Positions 32,425-41,528 are shown, counted from the stretch's first letter. The stretch: DNA of 64,000 nt from an uncultured Mucilaginibacter sp. (GCA_903864275.1 CAIPFE010000014.1:310001-374000); one strand, 5' to 3'. The notes: generated by a model not told the origin, from the letters alone. A program made the numbers and translations.

Positions 32425-32463
32425 GTCGCTAATATCCACCTTTTATTTGTGGGTACACGGTAG
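31039..32463. mobile_element. Intact IS4-family insertion sequence, 1,425 bp
   Basis: Ends are perfect 16-bp inverted repeats CTACCGTGTACCCACA (31039-31054 and 32448-32463), flanked by a 10-bp target duplication. It encodes one DDE transposase on the minus strand, whose stop codon is formed by the left inverted repeat. It sits in a G/C-rich hairpin repeat between ung and the Lrp gene without breaking either reading frame. The perfect ends suggest a recent insertion. Confidence 0.9.
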
Positions 32464-32473
32464 CCCCTTTAGG
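32464..32473. repeat. Right target-site duplication CCCCTTTAGG
   Basis: Matches 31029-31038 exactly; followed by GGGGGCCGGGGGGC, the rest of the interrupted hairpin. Confidence 0.75.
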
Positions 32474-32486
32474 GGGGGCCGGGGGG

Positions 32487-32957
32487 CTAATATTCCAACG
32501 GAACAATAGGCTCCTTTTTACTCGTAGACATGATCATCATCGTTTGGAACGTTTTAACCACATTGATGCGGCTGATCTTATCCATGATCAGTTGTTCGTA
32601 TGATTTGATGTCGCGTACATAAACTTTTAGTAAGAAATCACATTGCCCGGTAACGTGGTGGCATTCGGTAACCTCTTTGATGTTTTGTATTTCTTCCAAA
32701 AATTTATGAATCGTATCTTTCTGATGAAAATCAAGCGAGATCTGGATAAAGGTTTTTATGCCAAGGCCCAGTTTCTCTTCGTCAACCAGGGCATGGTAAC
32801 TTAATATATATCCCGCGTTTTCCAGCTTGCGCACACGCTCCAAAGTAGGTGCCGGTGAAAGCCCTATTTCGTTGGAAAGTTGCAGGTTGGTGATCCTTCC
32901 GTTCTCTTGCAGGATCTTTAGTATTTGCAGGTCTATTTTATCTAATTCGGCAGCCAT
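32487..32957 (-). CDS. Lrp/AsnC-family transcriptional regulator
   Basis: 156 residues: an N-terminal helix-turn-helix (KIDLQILKILQENGRITNLQLSNEIGLSPAPTLERV) and a C-terminal RAM ligand-binding domain (ECHHVTGQCDFLLKVYV). Such proteins sense amino acids and control metabolic genes, often their own neighbour. It is divergent from mntR but the palindrome between them fits MntR better. Its TAG stop lies in the hairpin repeat split by the insertion sequence. Confidence 0.88.
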   Translation of the reverse strand: MAAELDKIDLQILKILQENGRITNLQLSNEIGLSPAPTLERVRKLENAGYILSYHALVDEEKLGLGIKTFIQISLDFHQKDTIHKFLEEIQNIKEVTECHHVTGQCDFLLKVYVRDIKSYEQLIMDKISRINVVKTFQTMMIMSTSKKEPIVPLEY

Positions 32958-33042
32958 GATACCTGCAAATATATGGTTTTAGACAATCAGCGAAATAAAA
33001 TTTCTTAGAAATATGCTTTAACAGAAATAAATTTTTTGTTTA

Positions 33043-33070
33043 AATAAATTTAGACAAGTCTAAATTTATT
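33043..33070. promoter_or_regulatory. Perfect 28-bp palindrome, candidate MntR operator
   Basis: AATAAATTTAGAC, a central AA, then its exact complement GTCTAAATTTATT. It occupies the space just upstream of the -7 box TAGATTTG (33073-33080) of mntR, where a bound repressor would block polymerase. Autoregulation of mntR-mntH is inferred from position. Confidence 0.7.
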
Positions 33071-33085
33071 ATTAGATTTGTATAA

Positions 33086-33736
33086 ATGAATACATTAGCC
33101 GAAGAGAACTACTTAAAATCTATTTATCACCTGTCGCTGAATGCCGAAAATGTGAGCACTAACCAGCTTGCAGCCTTTATAAACACTAAGGCATCGTCGG
33201 TAACGGATATGCTCAAAAAGCTTGCTGATAAGGGGCTGATAAATTATACCCCCTACCAGGGGGTTACCCTTAGCAAGGCAGGCGAAAAAATTGCCGTAAA
33301 TATTATCCGCAAACACAGGCTGTGGGAATATTTTTTGGTGGAAAAGCTTGATTTTAAATGGGACGAAGTACATGAAATGGCCGAGGAAATGGAACATATT
33401 TCGTCGAACGAACTGATAGACCGGCTGGATAAATTTATGGGCTACCCCAAACACGACCCGCATGGCGACCCGATACCCGATTGCAACGGGCTGTTTAAAA
33501 TACATAATCTTAAACCTGTTTCTGCCATCGGCGTTCATGAAGGCGGTGTTATTTGCGGTGTCCGCGACCATTCCCCGGCATTTTTACAATACCTGGAGAA
33601 ACAATCGCTTATTATCGGGAAGAAGATCACGGTTAAAGAAATTAATGAATTCGACCGCTCTGTGATCTTACAAACAGCAGGTAAAGAATTACAGATCAGC
33701 CGCGAAGTGGCCAATAATTTATTGATAGCGCTATGA
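33086..33736 (+). CDS. mntR: DtxR/MntR-family metal-dependent repressor
   Basis: 216 residues. An N-terminal winged helix (ENYLKSIYHLSL, TNQLAAFINTKASSVTDMLKKLADKGLI), a metal-binding and dimerisation region (KHRLWEYFLVEKLDF, VHEMAEEMEHISS) and a C-terminal FeoA-like SH3 segment. It binds Mn(II) or Fe(II) and represses metal uptake. The ATG lies 5 nt after the promoter box. It overlaps mntH by 4 bp, so repressor and transporter are one translationally coupled operon. Confidence 0.9.
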   Translation: MNTLAEENYLKSIYHLSLNAENVSTNQLAAFINTKASSVTDMLKKLADKGLINYTPYQGVTLSKAGEKIAVNIIRKHRLWEYFLVEKLDFKWDEVHEMAEEMEHISSNELIDRLDKFMGYPKHDPHGDPIPDCNGLFKIHNLKPVSAIGVHEGGVICGVRDHSPAFLQYLEKQSLIIGKKITVKEINEFDRSVILQTAGKELQISREVANNLLIAL

Positions 33737-35667
33737 GTAACAACCATACTCCTACCCCTTCATTAAGTAACGTTCACAGCTCTATAAATACAGAGAATAA
33801 AATAGGCTGGCGCCGTATCCTGGCTTTTATTGGTCCCGCCTACCTGGTGAGCGTTGGCTATATGGACCCCGGTAACTGGGCAACCGATATTGCCGGTGGC
33901 AGCGCCTTTGGGTACCGGCTGATATGGGTATTGTTCGCATCAAACCTTATAGCCTTGTTATTGCAGTCGTTAAGCGCCCGGCTTGGCATTGTACGCGGTC
34001 TTGATTTGGCCCAGGCCTCAAAAAACGCCTACCCAAGATTTGTAAACTTTTGCCTGTATATACTTGCTCAAATAGCTATTATCGCCTGCGACCTGGCTGA
34101 GATCATCGGTATGGCCATAGGTTTGCAATTGCTGTTTAACCTGCCCCTCATTTGGGGCGTATCGCTTACCATAACTGATACCGTGCTGATGCTGTTTTTG
34201 ATGAACAAGGGCATGCGCAAGCTGGAAATATTTATCATGTCGATGATATTTATCATGGGGATGTCCTTCATGATCGAAATGTTTATCGTGAGGCCGGATG
34301 TTTTGGAGATTGCCAAAGGCTTCATTCCGAATAATCTATTCAAAAGCGATTTGGTAAGCCAGAACATGCTGTATATAGCGATTGGCATCATCGGGGCGAC
34401 CGTGATGCCGCATAACCTGTACCTTCACTCCTCTTTGGTGCAAACGCGGCAAATAACGCGTACGGATGAAGGCTTAAAATCGGCTATAAAATTTAACTTG
34501 TTCGATACAGTTATAGCACTTAACCTGGCTTTTGTAGTTAACGCTGCAATATTAATACTGGCGGCAAGCGCTTTTTTTAAAAACGGGTATTTCCATATCG
34601 CCGAAATACAGGATGCCTATAAACTGCTGGCACATATTTTTGGAAATCTTGCCCCAACTTTGTTTGCAATAGCTTTGATCGCATCAGGACAAAGCTCAAC
34701 CATCACTGGTACACTTGCCGGGCAAATTGTGATGGAAGGGCATATTAACCTGCGTATCGAGCCCTGGCTGCGCCGGCTGTTAACGAGGTTACTGGCCATT
34801 GTCCCGGCCATTTTTACTATTATTTATTTTGGAGAACAGGGCCTGGGAAGTCTTATCATTTTAAGCCAGGTAGTTCTCAGCATGCAATTAGGTTTCGCAG
34901 TGATCCCGCTTATTCACTTCACTTCCAACCGCAAACGGATGGGGGAATTTGCTATCAGTTTAAAGGTAAAAATAGTGGCCTGGCTAAGCGCAGCGCTTAT
35001 TGTAGCCTTAAATGCAAAATTAGTCGCAGATCAAATCGGCGATTGGATAAAACAATACCCGCACACTGCTATATGGATATATGCGCTGGTGATCCCTATA
35101 ACCGCTGCCATTGCTCTATTGCTGCTGTATGTATTTTTCCGGCCCATACTGTTTAAGCATCGCGACCAACCTGCGCGGGTACCGCACGGCCTGGCTACTG
35201 TTATCCACGAGCTAAAACCAATCACTTACAAACATATCGGCATTACCATTGATTTTTCAAAAAACGACCGCGACTGCATCAGGCATGCTATTATGCAGGG
35301 GAATAAAGATACCCGTTATACTTTGATCCATGTAGTGGAAACGGCAGGAGCCCGCTATTACGGCACCGAGGTGATGGACCACGAAACGCAAAGCGATTCG
35401 GATAACCTGGATAAATATGTCTTGGCGATGAAAAATCTTGGCTATAATGCCGATGCACATATTGGGTTTGGCAGGGCGGCGCCTTCCATCGCAAAAATTG
35501 TAAATGACGATAAAATCGATTTTATTGTGATGGGATCCCACGGCCATAAAGTGTTTAAAGACCTTATTTATGGCACCACGGTTGATTCTGTACGCCATAA
35601 AGTAAATGTGCCGGTGCTGGTAGTTAAACCCCAGCCGATACATCATGTGCTGACGAAAAAGAAATAA
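33733..35667 (+). CDS. mntH: NRAMP metal transporter with C-terminal universal-stress domain
   Basis: 644 residues, about 200 more than a typical MntH. Residues ~25-475 are the NRAMP transporter with the metal-binding motifs DPGNW (45-49, first span) and MPHN (225-228, sixth span). After a last span near 450-475 (YALVIPITAAIALLLLYVFF), residues ~495-635 form a cytoplasmic universal-stress-protein domain (HIGITIDFSKND, FIVMGSHGHKVFKDLIYG) with the nucleotide-binding G-x2-G-x9-G loop. Imports Mn(II)/Fe(II) with protons. A nucleotide-sensing tail is inferred to tune transport. Confidence 0.9.
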   Translation: MSNNHTPTPSLSNVHSSINTENKIGWRRILAFIGPAYLVSVGYMDPGNWATDIAGGSAFGYRLIWVLFASNLIALLLQSLSARLGIVRGLDLAQASKNAYPRFVNFCLYILAQIAIIACDLAEIIGMAIGLQLLFNLPLIWGVSLTITDTVLMLFLMNKGMRKLEIFIMSMIFIMGMSFMIEMFIVRPDVLEIAKGFIPNNLFKSDLVSQNMLYIAIGIIGATVMPHNLYLHSSLVQTRQITRTDEGLKSAIKFNLFDTVIALNLAFVVNAAILILAASAFFKNGYFHIAEIQDAYKLLAHIFGNLAPTLFAIALIASGQSSTITGTLAGQIVMEGHINLRIEPWLRRLLTRLLAIVPAIFTIIYFGEQGLGSLIILSQVVLSMQLGFAVIPLIHFTSNRKRMGEFAISLKVKIVAWLSAALIVALNAKLVADQIGDWIKQYPHTAIWIYALVIPITAAIALLLLYVFFRPILFKHRDQPARVPHGLATVIHELKPITYKHIGITIDFSKNDRDCIRHAIMQGNKDTRYTLIHVVETAGARYYGTEVMDHETQSDSDNLDKYVLAMKNLGYNADAHIGFGRAAPSIAKIVNDDKIDFIVMGSHGHKVFKDLIYGTTVDSVRHKVNVPVLVVKPQPIHHVLTKKK

Positions 35668-35719
35668 CTATAGCTTCCTGTAGAAATACCGGGAGGCTAA
35701 TTTCCTGCAGTCGCAGCTC

Positions 35720-35743
35720 AAATCTCCCTACCGGAGGAGATTT
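35720..35743 (+). terminator. Hairpin after mntH
   Basis: AAATCTCC pairs with GGAGATTT around CTACCGGA, 53 bp after the mntH stop; followed by the G-rich text AGAGGGGGC. Confidence 0.5.
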
Positions 35744-35793
35744 AGAGGGGGCTAATTTAATTCGTGCCTATTAAATTCGCATCTTTGCATCAA

Positions 35794-36243
35794 ATGGACC
35801 AGAACATCTACATAAAAAACAAAAAAGCCTATTTTGAATACCACATACTGGATAAATATATAGCCGGGATAAAATTGCTGGGCACCGAAATTAAATCCAT
35901 CCGCGAAGGCAAAGCAAACATCAACGATGCCTTTTGCACCTTCATCAACGACCAGCTTTTTGTACGTAACCTGCACATTGCAGAATACAGCTATGGCTCA
36001 TTTTACAACCACGAAGCCAAACGCGACCGTGTTTTACTCCTCAATAAAAAGGAGCTAAAAAAACTCCAAACCCGAGGCGAAGAAAAAGGATTGACTATTG
36101 TTCCCCTTGCTTTGTTTATTAGTGAACGTGGATTCGCAAAATTAGAGATCGGCCTGGCGCAAGGCAAGAAGACTTTTGATAAACGGGAAACGATGAAGGA
36201 ACGGGATACGAAAGTGGAAATGGACAGGGCGATGAAAAGGTAA
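35794..36243 (+). CDS. smpB: SsrA-binding protein SmpB
   Basis: 149 residues from the ATG at 35794; an in-frame GTG 30 bases upstream precedes the box CATCTTTG (35780-35787, one mismatch) and is rejected. The family core is clear: KNKKAYFEYHILDKYIAGIKLLGTEIKSIREGKANINDAFC, and a basic C-terminal tail (FDKRETMKERDTKVEMDRAMKR). It binds tmRNA and delivers it to stalled ribosomes. The ssrA gene itself was not recognised in the window. Confidence 0.95.
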   Translation: MDQNIYIKNKKAYFEYHILDKYIAGIKLLGTEIKSIREGKANINDAFCTFINDQLFVRNLHIAEYSYGSFYNHEAKRDRVLLLNKKELKKLQTRGEEKGLTIVPLALFISERGFAKLEIGLAQGKKTFDKRETMKERDTKVEMDRAMKR

Positions 36244-36252
36244 CGCAGCCCA

Positions 36253-36317
36253 GGCCCCCTAACCCCCTAAAGGGGGAACTTAATTGCTATTCTCTTCCTT
36301 TAGGGGGCCGGGGGGCC
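36253..36317. repeat. Intact G/C-rich hairpin repeat between smpB and pcm
   Basis: GGCCCCCTAACCCCCTAAAG followed by GGGGAAC, a 20-bp AT-rich loop, then TCCTTTAGGGGGCCGGGGGG. The arms are nearly complementary. The pcm stop codon TAG is read from its right edge. It is the uninterrupted version of the sequence split by the insertion sequence at 31039-32463. Confidence 0.75.
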
Positions 36318-36973
36318 TACCACGCTTTATCCCCTACCAGCGGCACAAACCGAAATGTATCCAATATTGTTTTCTCATAATCATGCTCCCCAACTTTTAG
36401 CACCGTAACCATTTTTTGCGTTTCCTGGCCGCCGACGGGGATCACCAATATACCGCCGATATTTAATTGTTTCAACAATTCATCAGGGACGGTAGGCGCA
36501 CCGGCTGTAACTATTATTTTATCGTAAGGGGCATGCCTTATGTTACCCTTTGAGCCATCGCCAAGCAGGAAACGGGCTTTATAACCCATATCTGGCAATA
36601 CCTGTTTTGTATGATAGAATAATTTTTCCTGCCTTTCAATCGTAAACACCTTCGCGCCGAGCTCAACTAATATACAGCACTGGTAGCCACTGCCGGTACC
36701 AATTTCAAGTACCTTATCCTCTTTTTGAATATGTAACAGCTGTGTTTGATAAGCTACCGTATATGGCTGTGAAATGGTTTGCCCCTCGCCTATCGGGAAA
36801 GCGATATCCCTGTACGCCTGGTTCCAGAACGTTTCATCAAAAAAGAAATGCCTCGGCACCTTACCTATTGCTTTCAGCACATTTTCGTCGTCAATTCCTT
36901 TTTTCTTTAATTCTTCAACCAGTTTTTTACGTGCGCCTTGTTCGCGGTAATTATCGATGTATTTGTAGGCCAT
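36317..36973 (-). CDS. pcm: Protein-L-isoaspartate O-methyltransferase
   Basis: 218 residues. Motif I of SAM methyltransferases is VLEIGTGSGYQCCIL, preceded by the PCMT-specific GEGQTISQPYTVAYQTQLL and followed by VTAGAPTVPDELLKQL and IPVG. It methylates isoaspartyl residues to start repair of aged proteins. Transcribed toward smpB, with the hairpin repeat between. Confidence 0.93.
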   Translation of the reverse strand: MAYKYIDNYREQGARKKLVEELKKKGIDDENVLKAIGKVPRHFFFDETFWNQAYRDIAFPIGEGQTISQPYTVAYQTQLLHIQKEDKVLEIGTGSGYQCCILVELGAKVFTIERQEKLFYHTKQVLPDMGYKARFLLGDGSKGNIRHAPYDKIIVTAGAPTVPDELLKQLNIGGILVIPVGGQETQKMVTVLKVGEHDYEKTILDTFRFVPLVGDKAW

Positions 36974-37222
36974 TGTATGCGCGAAGTTATGTAAAAAGCA
37001 TGCATTTTATCTGAATAATCCATCGCAGATCATACTTTTGCGTACGGTTAGCAACCCAAAACCTCCCCGTAAGGCTTTTGTTACAGATAAAAATTAACAT
37101 TTTTTAAGAATTTATACCGATACTATTACAATCCTTTATACGTTTGCATAACCGATGCTTTCAAGGCGCCGGCAATAACACTAATGCTAAAAAACAAAAT
37201 CAACAGTCCTCTTCACCCTAAC

Positions 37223-37957
37223 ATGAAAAAAAACTTTACTATTCTGTCACTCGTTTTAATTACTCTTTTCTCTTTAAATGTAAAAGCACAGGATGAGCAT
37301 CCGCAGGCGAAAAGCTACCTGGGCTTAATCGGCGGGCTGTCAATCCCGAACGGCAGTTTTGGGCAGGCCAACTACAGCAATAACACCGCAGGTTTTGCCA
37401 AAAAAGGCGGAATGCTGGGTTTGGACGCGGGGATATACCTGTATAAAAACTTCGGTATTGGTATTATCTTTTCGTACCAGGACCAGGGTGAACTAAGTGC
37501 GTTGGACGCGGCAAGCCTTGCGAATGGTTATAACACGTCCTATGGTAAGGACGAGACAAATGTTACCACAGTTGACCGTTATCAAAACATCAACCTGATG
37601 GTAGGGCCGCAATATACTTTTTTGTATAAAAGTTTCGCACTTGACCTTAGGGCATCGGCGGGAATCATAAAAAGCATTGCCACGCCGTCCTATGGGGTAG
37701 TTTTTGATTATTCAAATAATAAGGCCACTTACCTTAACCAGATCAGTTCCCGCGGTGATACATTTGCCTATGGGGCCAGTATAGGTTTTCGCTACAGCCT
37801 GAGCGACAGCTGGGATATTGGCTTAAAGGGAAATTATATAAGCTCGAACGGGATAAAAATTGAAAATTCAGGCCCTTTCTCTACTGCCGGCCGTTGGCAA
37901 ACCAACTTGCCCATATCGGTAATACAAACCACTTTAGGAATTTCGGTTAAATTTTAA
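37223..37957 (+). CDS. Outer-membrane beta-barrel protein
   Basis: 244 residues from the ATG at 37223 (MKKNFTILSLVLITLFSLNVKAQ), whose signal peptide fits; an ATG 39 bases upstream adds a polar stretch and is less likely. After the signal the sequence alternates in the way of an 8-10-strand barrel (YLGLIGGLSIPNGSFGQ, GGMLGLDAGIYLYKNFGIGIIFSYQ, FALDLRASAGI, WDIGLKGNYIS) and ends in TTLGISVKF, a terminal phenylalanine. Porin-like family of unknown cargo. A box TACGTTTG lies at 37139-37146. Confidence 0.75.
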   Translation: MKKNFTILSLVLITLFSLNVKAQDEHPQAKSYLGLIGGLSIPNGSFGQANYSNNTAGFAKKGGMLGLDAGIYLYKNFGIGIIFSYQDQGELSALDAASLANGYNTSYGKDETNVTTVDRYQNINLMVGPQYTFLYKSFALDLRASAGIIKSIATPSYGVVFDYSNNKATYLNQISSRGDTFAYGASIGFRYSLSDSWDIGLKGNYISSNGIKIENSGPFSTAGRWQTNLPISVIQTTLGISVKF

Positions 37958-38096
37958 AAGCATCCGGCGAGGCTGCAATTAAAATATTTTTTTGACGACT
38001 TAAAGTGCAACGTTATTAAGATGGCTGCCGTCTTATCAATAGTTACCCGGGTGATGGTCCATTAACCGGCATTCATGCTATTAATAACGATCAGCC

Positions 38097-40475
38097 ATGC
38101 TTAAAAACTACTTTACCAGCGCCATCCGCAGCCTTAAAAGGTACAAGTTATTTACATTATTGAATGTGTTTGGCCTGGCCACAGGCATGGCCTGCAGCAT
38201 CCTTATTTTTTTATGGGTACAGGATGAACGCAGCTATGATAAATTTAATGATCATGCATCCCAAATTTACCGCTTAACCGCCAACGTATCAGGTGTTGAA
38301 GCGGCCGTAACCCCTCCTGCTGTCGGAGGTGCATTAAAACGACAAATACCGAACGTGAAAAGTTTTGCCAGGCTTGTTAGCCTGCACTCGATTGTTACTA
38401 TCGGCACAAAAAAGTTTGATGAGAAGCAGGTGTTTTATGCCGATCCTGATTTTCTGCAAATGTTTAATTACCCGTTGTTGCAGGGTGATAAGGCAACGGC
38501 CCTTTCCAGCCCCGGCGGCGTGGTGATTACATCCGCGACAGCAATAAAATATTTCGGCAGTGACAATGTGATCGGAAAAACAATGCATATTGATGATAAC
38601 ACTCCCGGCCACGAGTATGCGGTAACGGGTGTACTACAAAACATCCCGCATAATTCTCATTTGCAGTTTGATATTTTATTGCCTGCAAGCATTTACGATA
38701 AAACATACGGTAATGACAGGGACAGGTGGGGTAATTTTGACGTGTACACTTATTTACAGCTTAGCGATCATTTTGATGCGTCGCCTTCCGCGCTCAATTC
38801 GCTGCAAAAGCAAATCGATCAAATTCACGCCGCCAATGATCCAAGCCACACCAAAAGTACATATGTGCTGCAGCCACTTACCGACATCCATTTACATTCG
38901 CATCTTTTACTTGATGTTGATGGCAATGGCAACGGCGAATATGTAACCATTTTCTCTGTAGTCGCTGTCTTTATCCTGCTGATCGCCTGCATTAATTTTA
39001 TGAACCTGGCTACAGCCCTTGCCGGGCAACGGGCAAAAGAGGTAGGGCTGCGTAAAACCATTGGCGCGCTGCGCTCCCAACTCGTCATCCAGTTCCTGGG
39101 CGAATCGTTACTGGTCTCATTCATTGCATTGCTTATCGGGATAGTTGTCGCCTGGCTGTTATTGCCGTTTTTTAATGATCTTTCCGCCAAAACGATCTCG
39201 ATCAGCTTACTGAATGTAAAAATAATTTCAGGCCTTTTAGGTATTGCTGTTTTAGTTGGTTTATTATCGGGCAGCTACCCGGCGTTCTTCCTGTCGTCAT
39301 TCAAACCGGTGGCAGTGTTAAAGGGTTTAAAGATTTTTCGTGGCCAAAGATCATTCTTACGAAACAGTTTAGTGGTATTTCAATTTGCTATAGCCATTGT
39401 TTTAATGGTGAGCACGCTGGTTGTAAATAACCAGCTGAAATTTATCAGTAACCGGGACATCGGGTTCAACAAAGAAAATCTTTTATACCTTCAAATGCCG
39501 CAAACCGGCGATCTGCAAAACAATTACCAGGCGCTAAAAGCAACGTTAAACGAAAATGCCGGCGCTGCCGATTATACCCTGATTGAACACTTGCCAACTT
39601 ACCTTACCACCGGTACAACCGATATAAAATGGCACGGCAAAGATCCGAATCAGCAAATAATTTTTCCGCATCTTGGCGCCGACGGTAACTTTTTAAAAAC
39701 ATTTGGTATCCGCCTTGCGGCAGGGCGGGGTTTCAACGATAACTTTAAGGGGGATGCAAATAACTACGTTTTAAATGAAACCGCGGTGAAAATTATGGGC
39801 ATGACCCCCGCATCGGCCATTGGGCAAAAGATAAGCCTCAACGACAATCCCGGCGAAGTTATAGGCGTAGTAAAAGATTTCAATTTTAAGCCGGTGCAGC
39901 AGCGCATTGAGCCCCTCATTTTAAGATACACACACCGCGGCGGTTTTGTAGTGATCAGGACCAGCCCCGCAAGTATTCAACGGGCAATTGCAAAATTAAA
40001 GGCTGTTTTTCAAAATGTGTATCCAAATTTCCCGTTCTCCTACGGCTTTGTCGACCAGGACCTTTCGAAGCTATATGTAACAGAGCAGCAAATGGGCAAG
40101 CTTTTTAATGCTTTTTCAATTATTTCAATCATTGTTTCCTGTTTGGGCCTTTTTGGCTTGGCCACGTTCGCTACCCAAAAACGGCTGAAAGAAATTAGTG
40201 TACGAAGGGTGCTTGGCGCCAGCGCTGCAGGCATTGTAGCTATGCTGGCAACAGACTTTGTAAAACCGGTTGCCGCAGCCCTGCTTATCGCCTTTCCAAT
40301 AGCCTGGTGGGCAATGAGTAAATGGCTGGACAGCTATGTTTACCGTATCCATATCAGCTGGTGGATGTTTGCCGTCGCGGGGATAATGGCAATCGTAATA
40401 GCCTTTCTAACCATAAGCTACCAATCGATTAAAGCGGCGTTGACGAACCCGGTGGAGAGTTTGAGGAGTGAGTGA
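38097..40475 (+). CDS. FtsX/MacB-type ABC transporter permease
   Basis: 792 residues with the same plan as the permease at 20040: MLKNYFTSAIRSLKRYKLFTLLNVFGL with the first span, a periplasmic domain, spans around 285-430 (VVAVFILLIACINFMNLATAL, AKEVGLRKTIGA), a second periplasmic domain and a final span set (LKEISVRRVLGAS). It is an orphan without an ABC ATPase. Ligand unknown. It stands alone between the beta-barrel gene and the convergent AraC gene. Confidence 0.85.
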   Translation: MLKNYFTSAIRSLKRYKLFTLLNVFGLATGMACSILIFLWVQDERSYDKFNDHASQIYRLTANVSGVEAAVTPPAVGGALKRQIPNVKSFARLVSLHSIVTIGTKKFDEKQVFYADPDFLQMFNYPLLQGDKATALSSPGGVVITSATAIKYFGSDNVIGKTMHIDDNTPGHEYAVTGVLQNIPHNSHLQFDILLPASIYDKTYGNDRDRWGNFDVYTYLQLSDHFDASPSALNSLQKQIDQIHAANDPSHTKSTYVLQPLTDIHLHSHLLLDVDGNGNGEYVTIFSVVAVFILLIACINFMNLATALAGQRAKEVGLRKTIGALRSQLVIQFLGESLLVSFIALLIGIVVAWLLLPFFNDLSAKTISISLLNVKIISGLLGIAVLVGLLSGSYPAFFLSSFKPVAVLKGLKIFRGQRSFLRNSLVVFQFAIAIVLMVSTLVVNNQLKFISNRDIGFNKENLLYLQMPQTGDLQNNYQALKATLNENAGAADYTLIEHLPTYLTTGTTDIKWHGKDPNQQIIFPHLGADGNFLKTFGIRLAAGRGFNDNFKGDANNYVLNETAVKIMGMTPASAIGQKISLNDNPGEVIGVVKDFNFKPVQQRIEPLILRYTHRGGFVVIRTSPASIQRAIAKLKAVFQNVYPNFPFSYGFVDQDLSKLYVTEQQMGKLFNAFSIISIIVSCLGLFGLATFATQKRLKEISVRRVLGASAAGIVAMLATDFVKPVAAALLIAFPIAWWAMSKWLDSYVYRIHISWWMFAVAGIMAIVIAFLTISYQSIKAALTNPVESLRSE

Positions 40476-40521
40476 GGTCGGAAGTCAGAGGTCGGAAGTC
40501 AGCGTCTTTAGATTCCAAAAA

Positions 40522-40617
40522 TGTAGAGATACAATACTTGTGTCTCTCGAAACGAAATGATAGTATTTAGGATAAATTTTTTAATTTTTGGTCACAGACG
40601 CAAGTATTGTCTCTACA
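40522..40617. repeat. TGTAGAGA inverted repeat between convergent genes
   Basis: TGTAGAGATACAATACTTGTGTCTC (40522-40546) is answered by AGACGCAAGTATTGTCTCTACA (40596-40617). Diverged member of the GTAGAGACG family at 19913-20030. Confidence 0.6.
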
Positions 40618-40640
40618 AAATCATCACAAAATCAACATCC

Positions 40641-41528
40641 TTAACCTACCTTTTGCAGCCCATTTCTGAAATCCCTCGGTGAAACGCCATTTTTCTTTTT
40701 GAATAGTTTTGAGAAATAGAAAATTGATTCGAACCCGGTATGGTAAGCGATCTCGTTTATATTCAATGAAGTAGCTGTCAATAATTCCTTAGCTTTATTA
40801 AGCCTGATATTTAAATAATATTGATTGGGCGACTGGCCGGTTACCTTTTTAAAAGCCTGCCTGAATTTGGAATAACTCATTGGGATCTCCTCAAGCAGTT
40901 GGTTAATTGCTATAGGATTTTCGATGGACTCCCGCATCCGGAACCTCGCCCTGGCGATGGATCTGCTGGTTGCGTCAGTGCCGAGATCTTCATTGAGGGA
41001 GATACTGTTTATCAATCCCAGCATTTCAAGCGTAATACCACTAATTATTTGGTGATAACCTGAAATAGAAGATTTTACGCAATCCAGTAATTGGTGGAAT
41101 AACCGCTGCATATCTTCATTTAAGCCGATAAGTACAAATGGCTTTTTCTTATCAAAAAAATGCTGGGCCATTAAATGGTCGGGGTAATAGCCTTTAAAAC
41201 CTACCCAATACTCCTCCCAGCCCGAATTTGGGTCGGGCTTATACCTATGCCACACGCCCGGAAATAAAAAAAAACAAGTGCCCGCGCTTATCTCAAAGGA
41301 GCTGGTTTCCGAGGATTCAAAAGTGCCATGCCCCTTTGAGATATAGACCAGGTAATAGTCATGCAATATCCTCCCTTTGTTCCAGGTAAAGGTATGGGTG
41401 GAGGGATGCTCCTCATTATTAGGATAGCTTTGGTTAACATCTATTTTTGAACAGCCAACGGAAGTTATAAAAAAGCCCCATTTCTCGTCAATGGCAGATG
41501 GGGCGAGATATTTATTGAAATTGTGCAT
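40641..41528 (-). CDS. AraC-family transcriptional regulator
   Basis: 295 residues. N-terminal cupin-like sensor (residues ~30-140: DYYLVYISKGHGTFESS, GTCFFLFPGVWHRYKPD) and C-terminal double helix-turn-helix (~190-290: PIAINQLLEEIPMSYSKFRQAFKKVTG, INEIAYHTGFESIFYFSKLFKKKNGVSP). It is divergent from the PhyH-rhamnosidase-SusC-SusD group, the usual place for a sugar-responsive activator of such a locus. Its ligand is unknown, and the ~255 bp between them may hold the operator. Confidence 0.88.
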   Translation of the reverse strand: MHNFNKYLAPSAIDEKWGFFITSVGCSKIDVNQSYPNNEEHPSTHTFTWNKGRILHDYYLVYISKGHGTFESSETSSFEISAGTCFFLFPGVWHRYKPDPNSGWEEYWVGFKGYYPDHLMAQHFFDKKKPFVLIGLNEDMQRLFHQLLDCVKSSISGYHQIISGITLEMLGLINSISLNEDLGTDATSRSIARARFRMRESIENPIAINQLLEEIPMSYSKFRQAFKKVTGQSPNQYYLNIRLNKAKELLTATSLNINEIAYHTGFESIFYFSKLFKKKNGVSPRDFRNGLQKVG

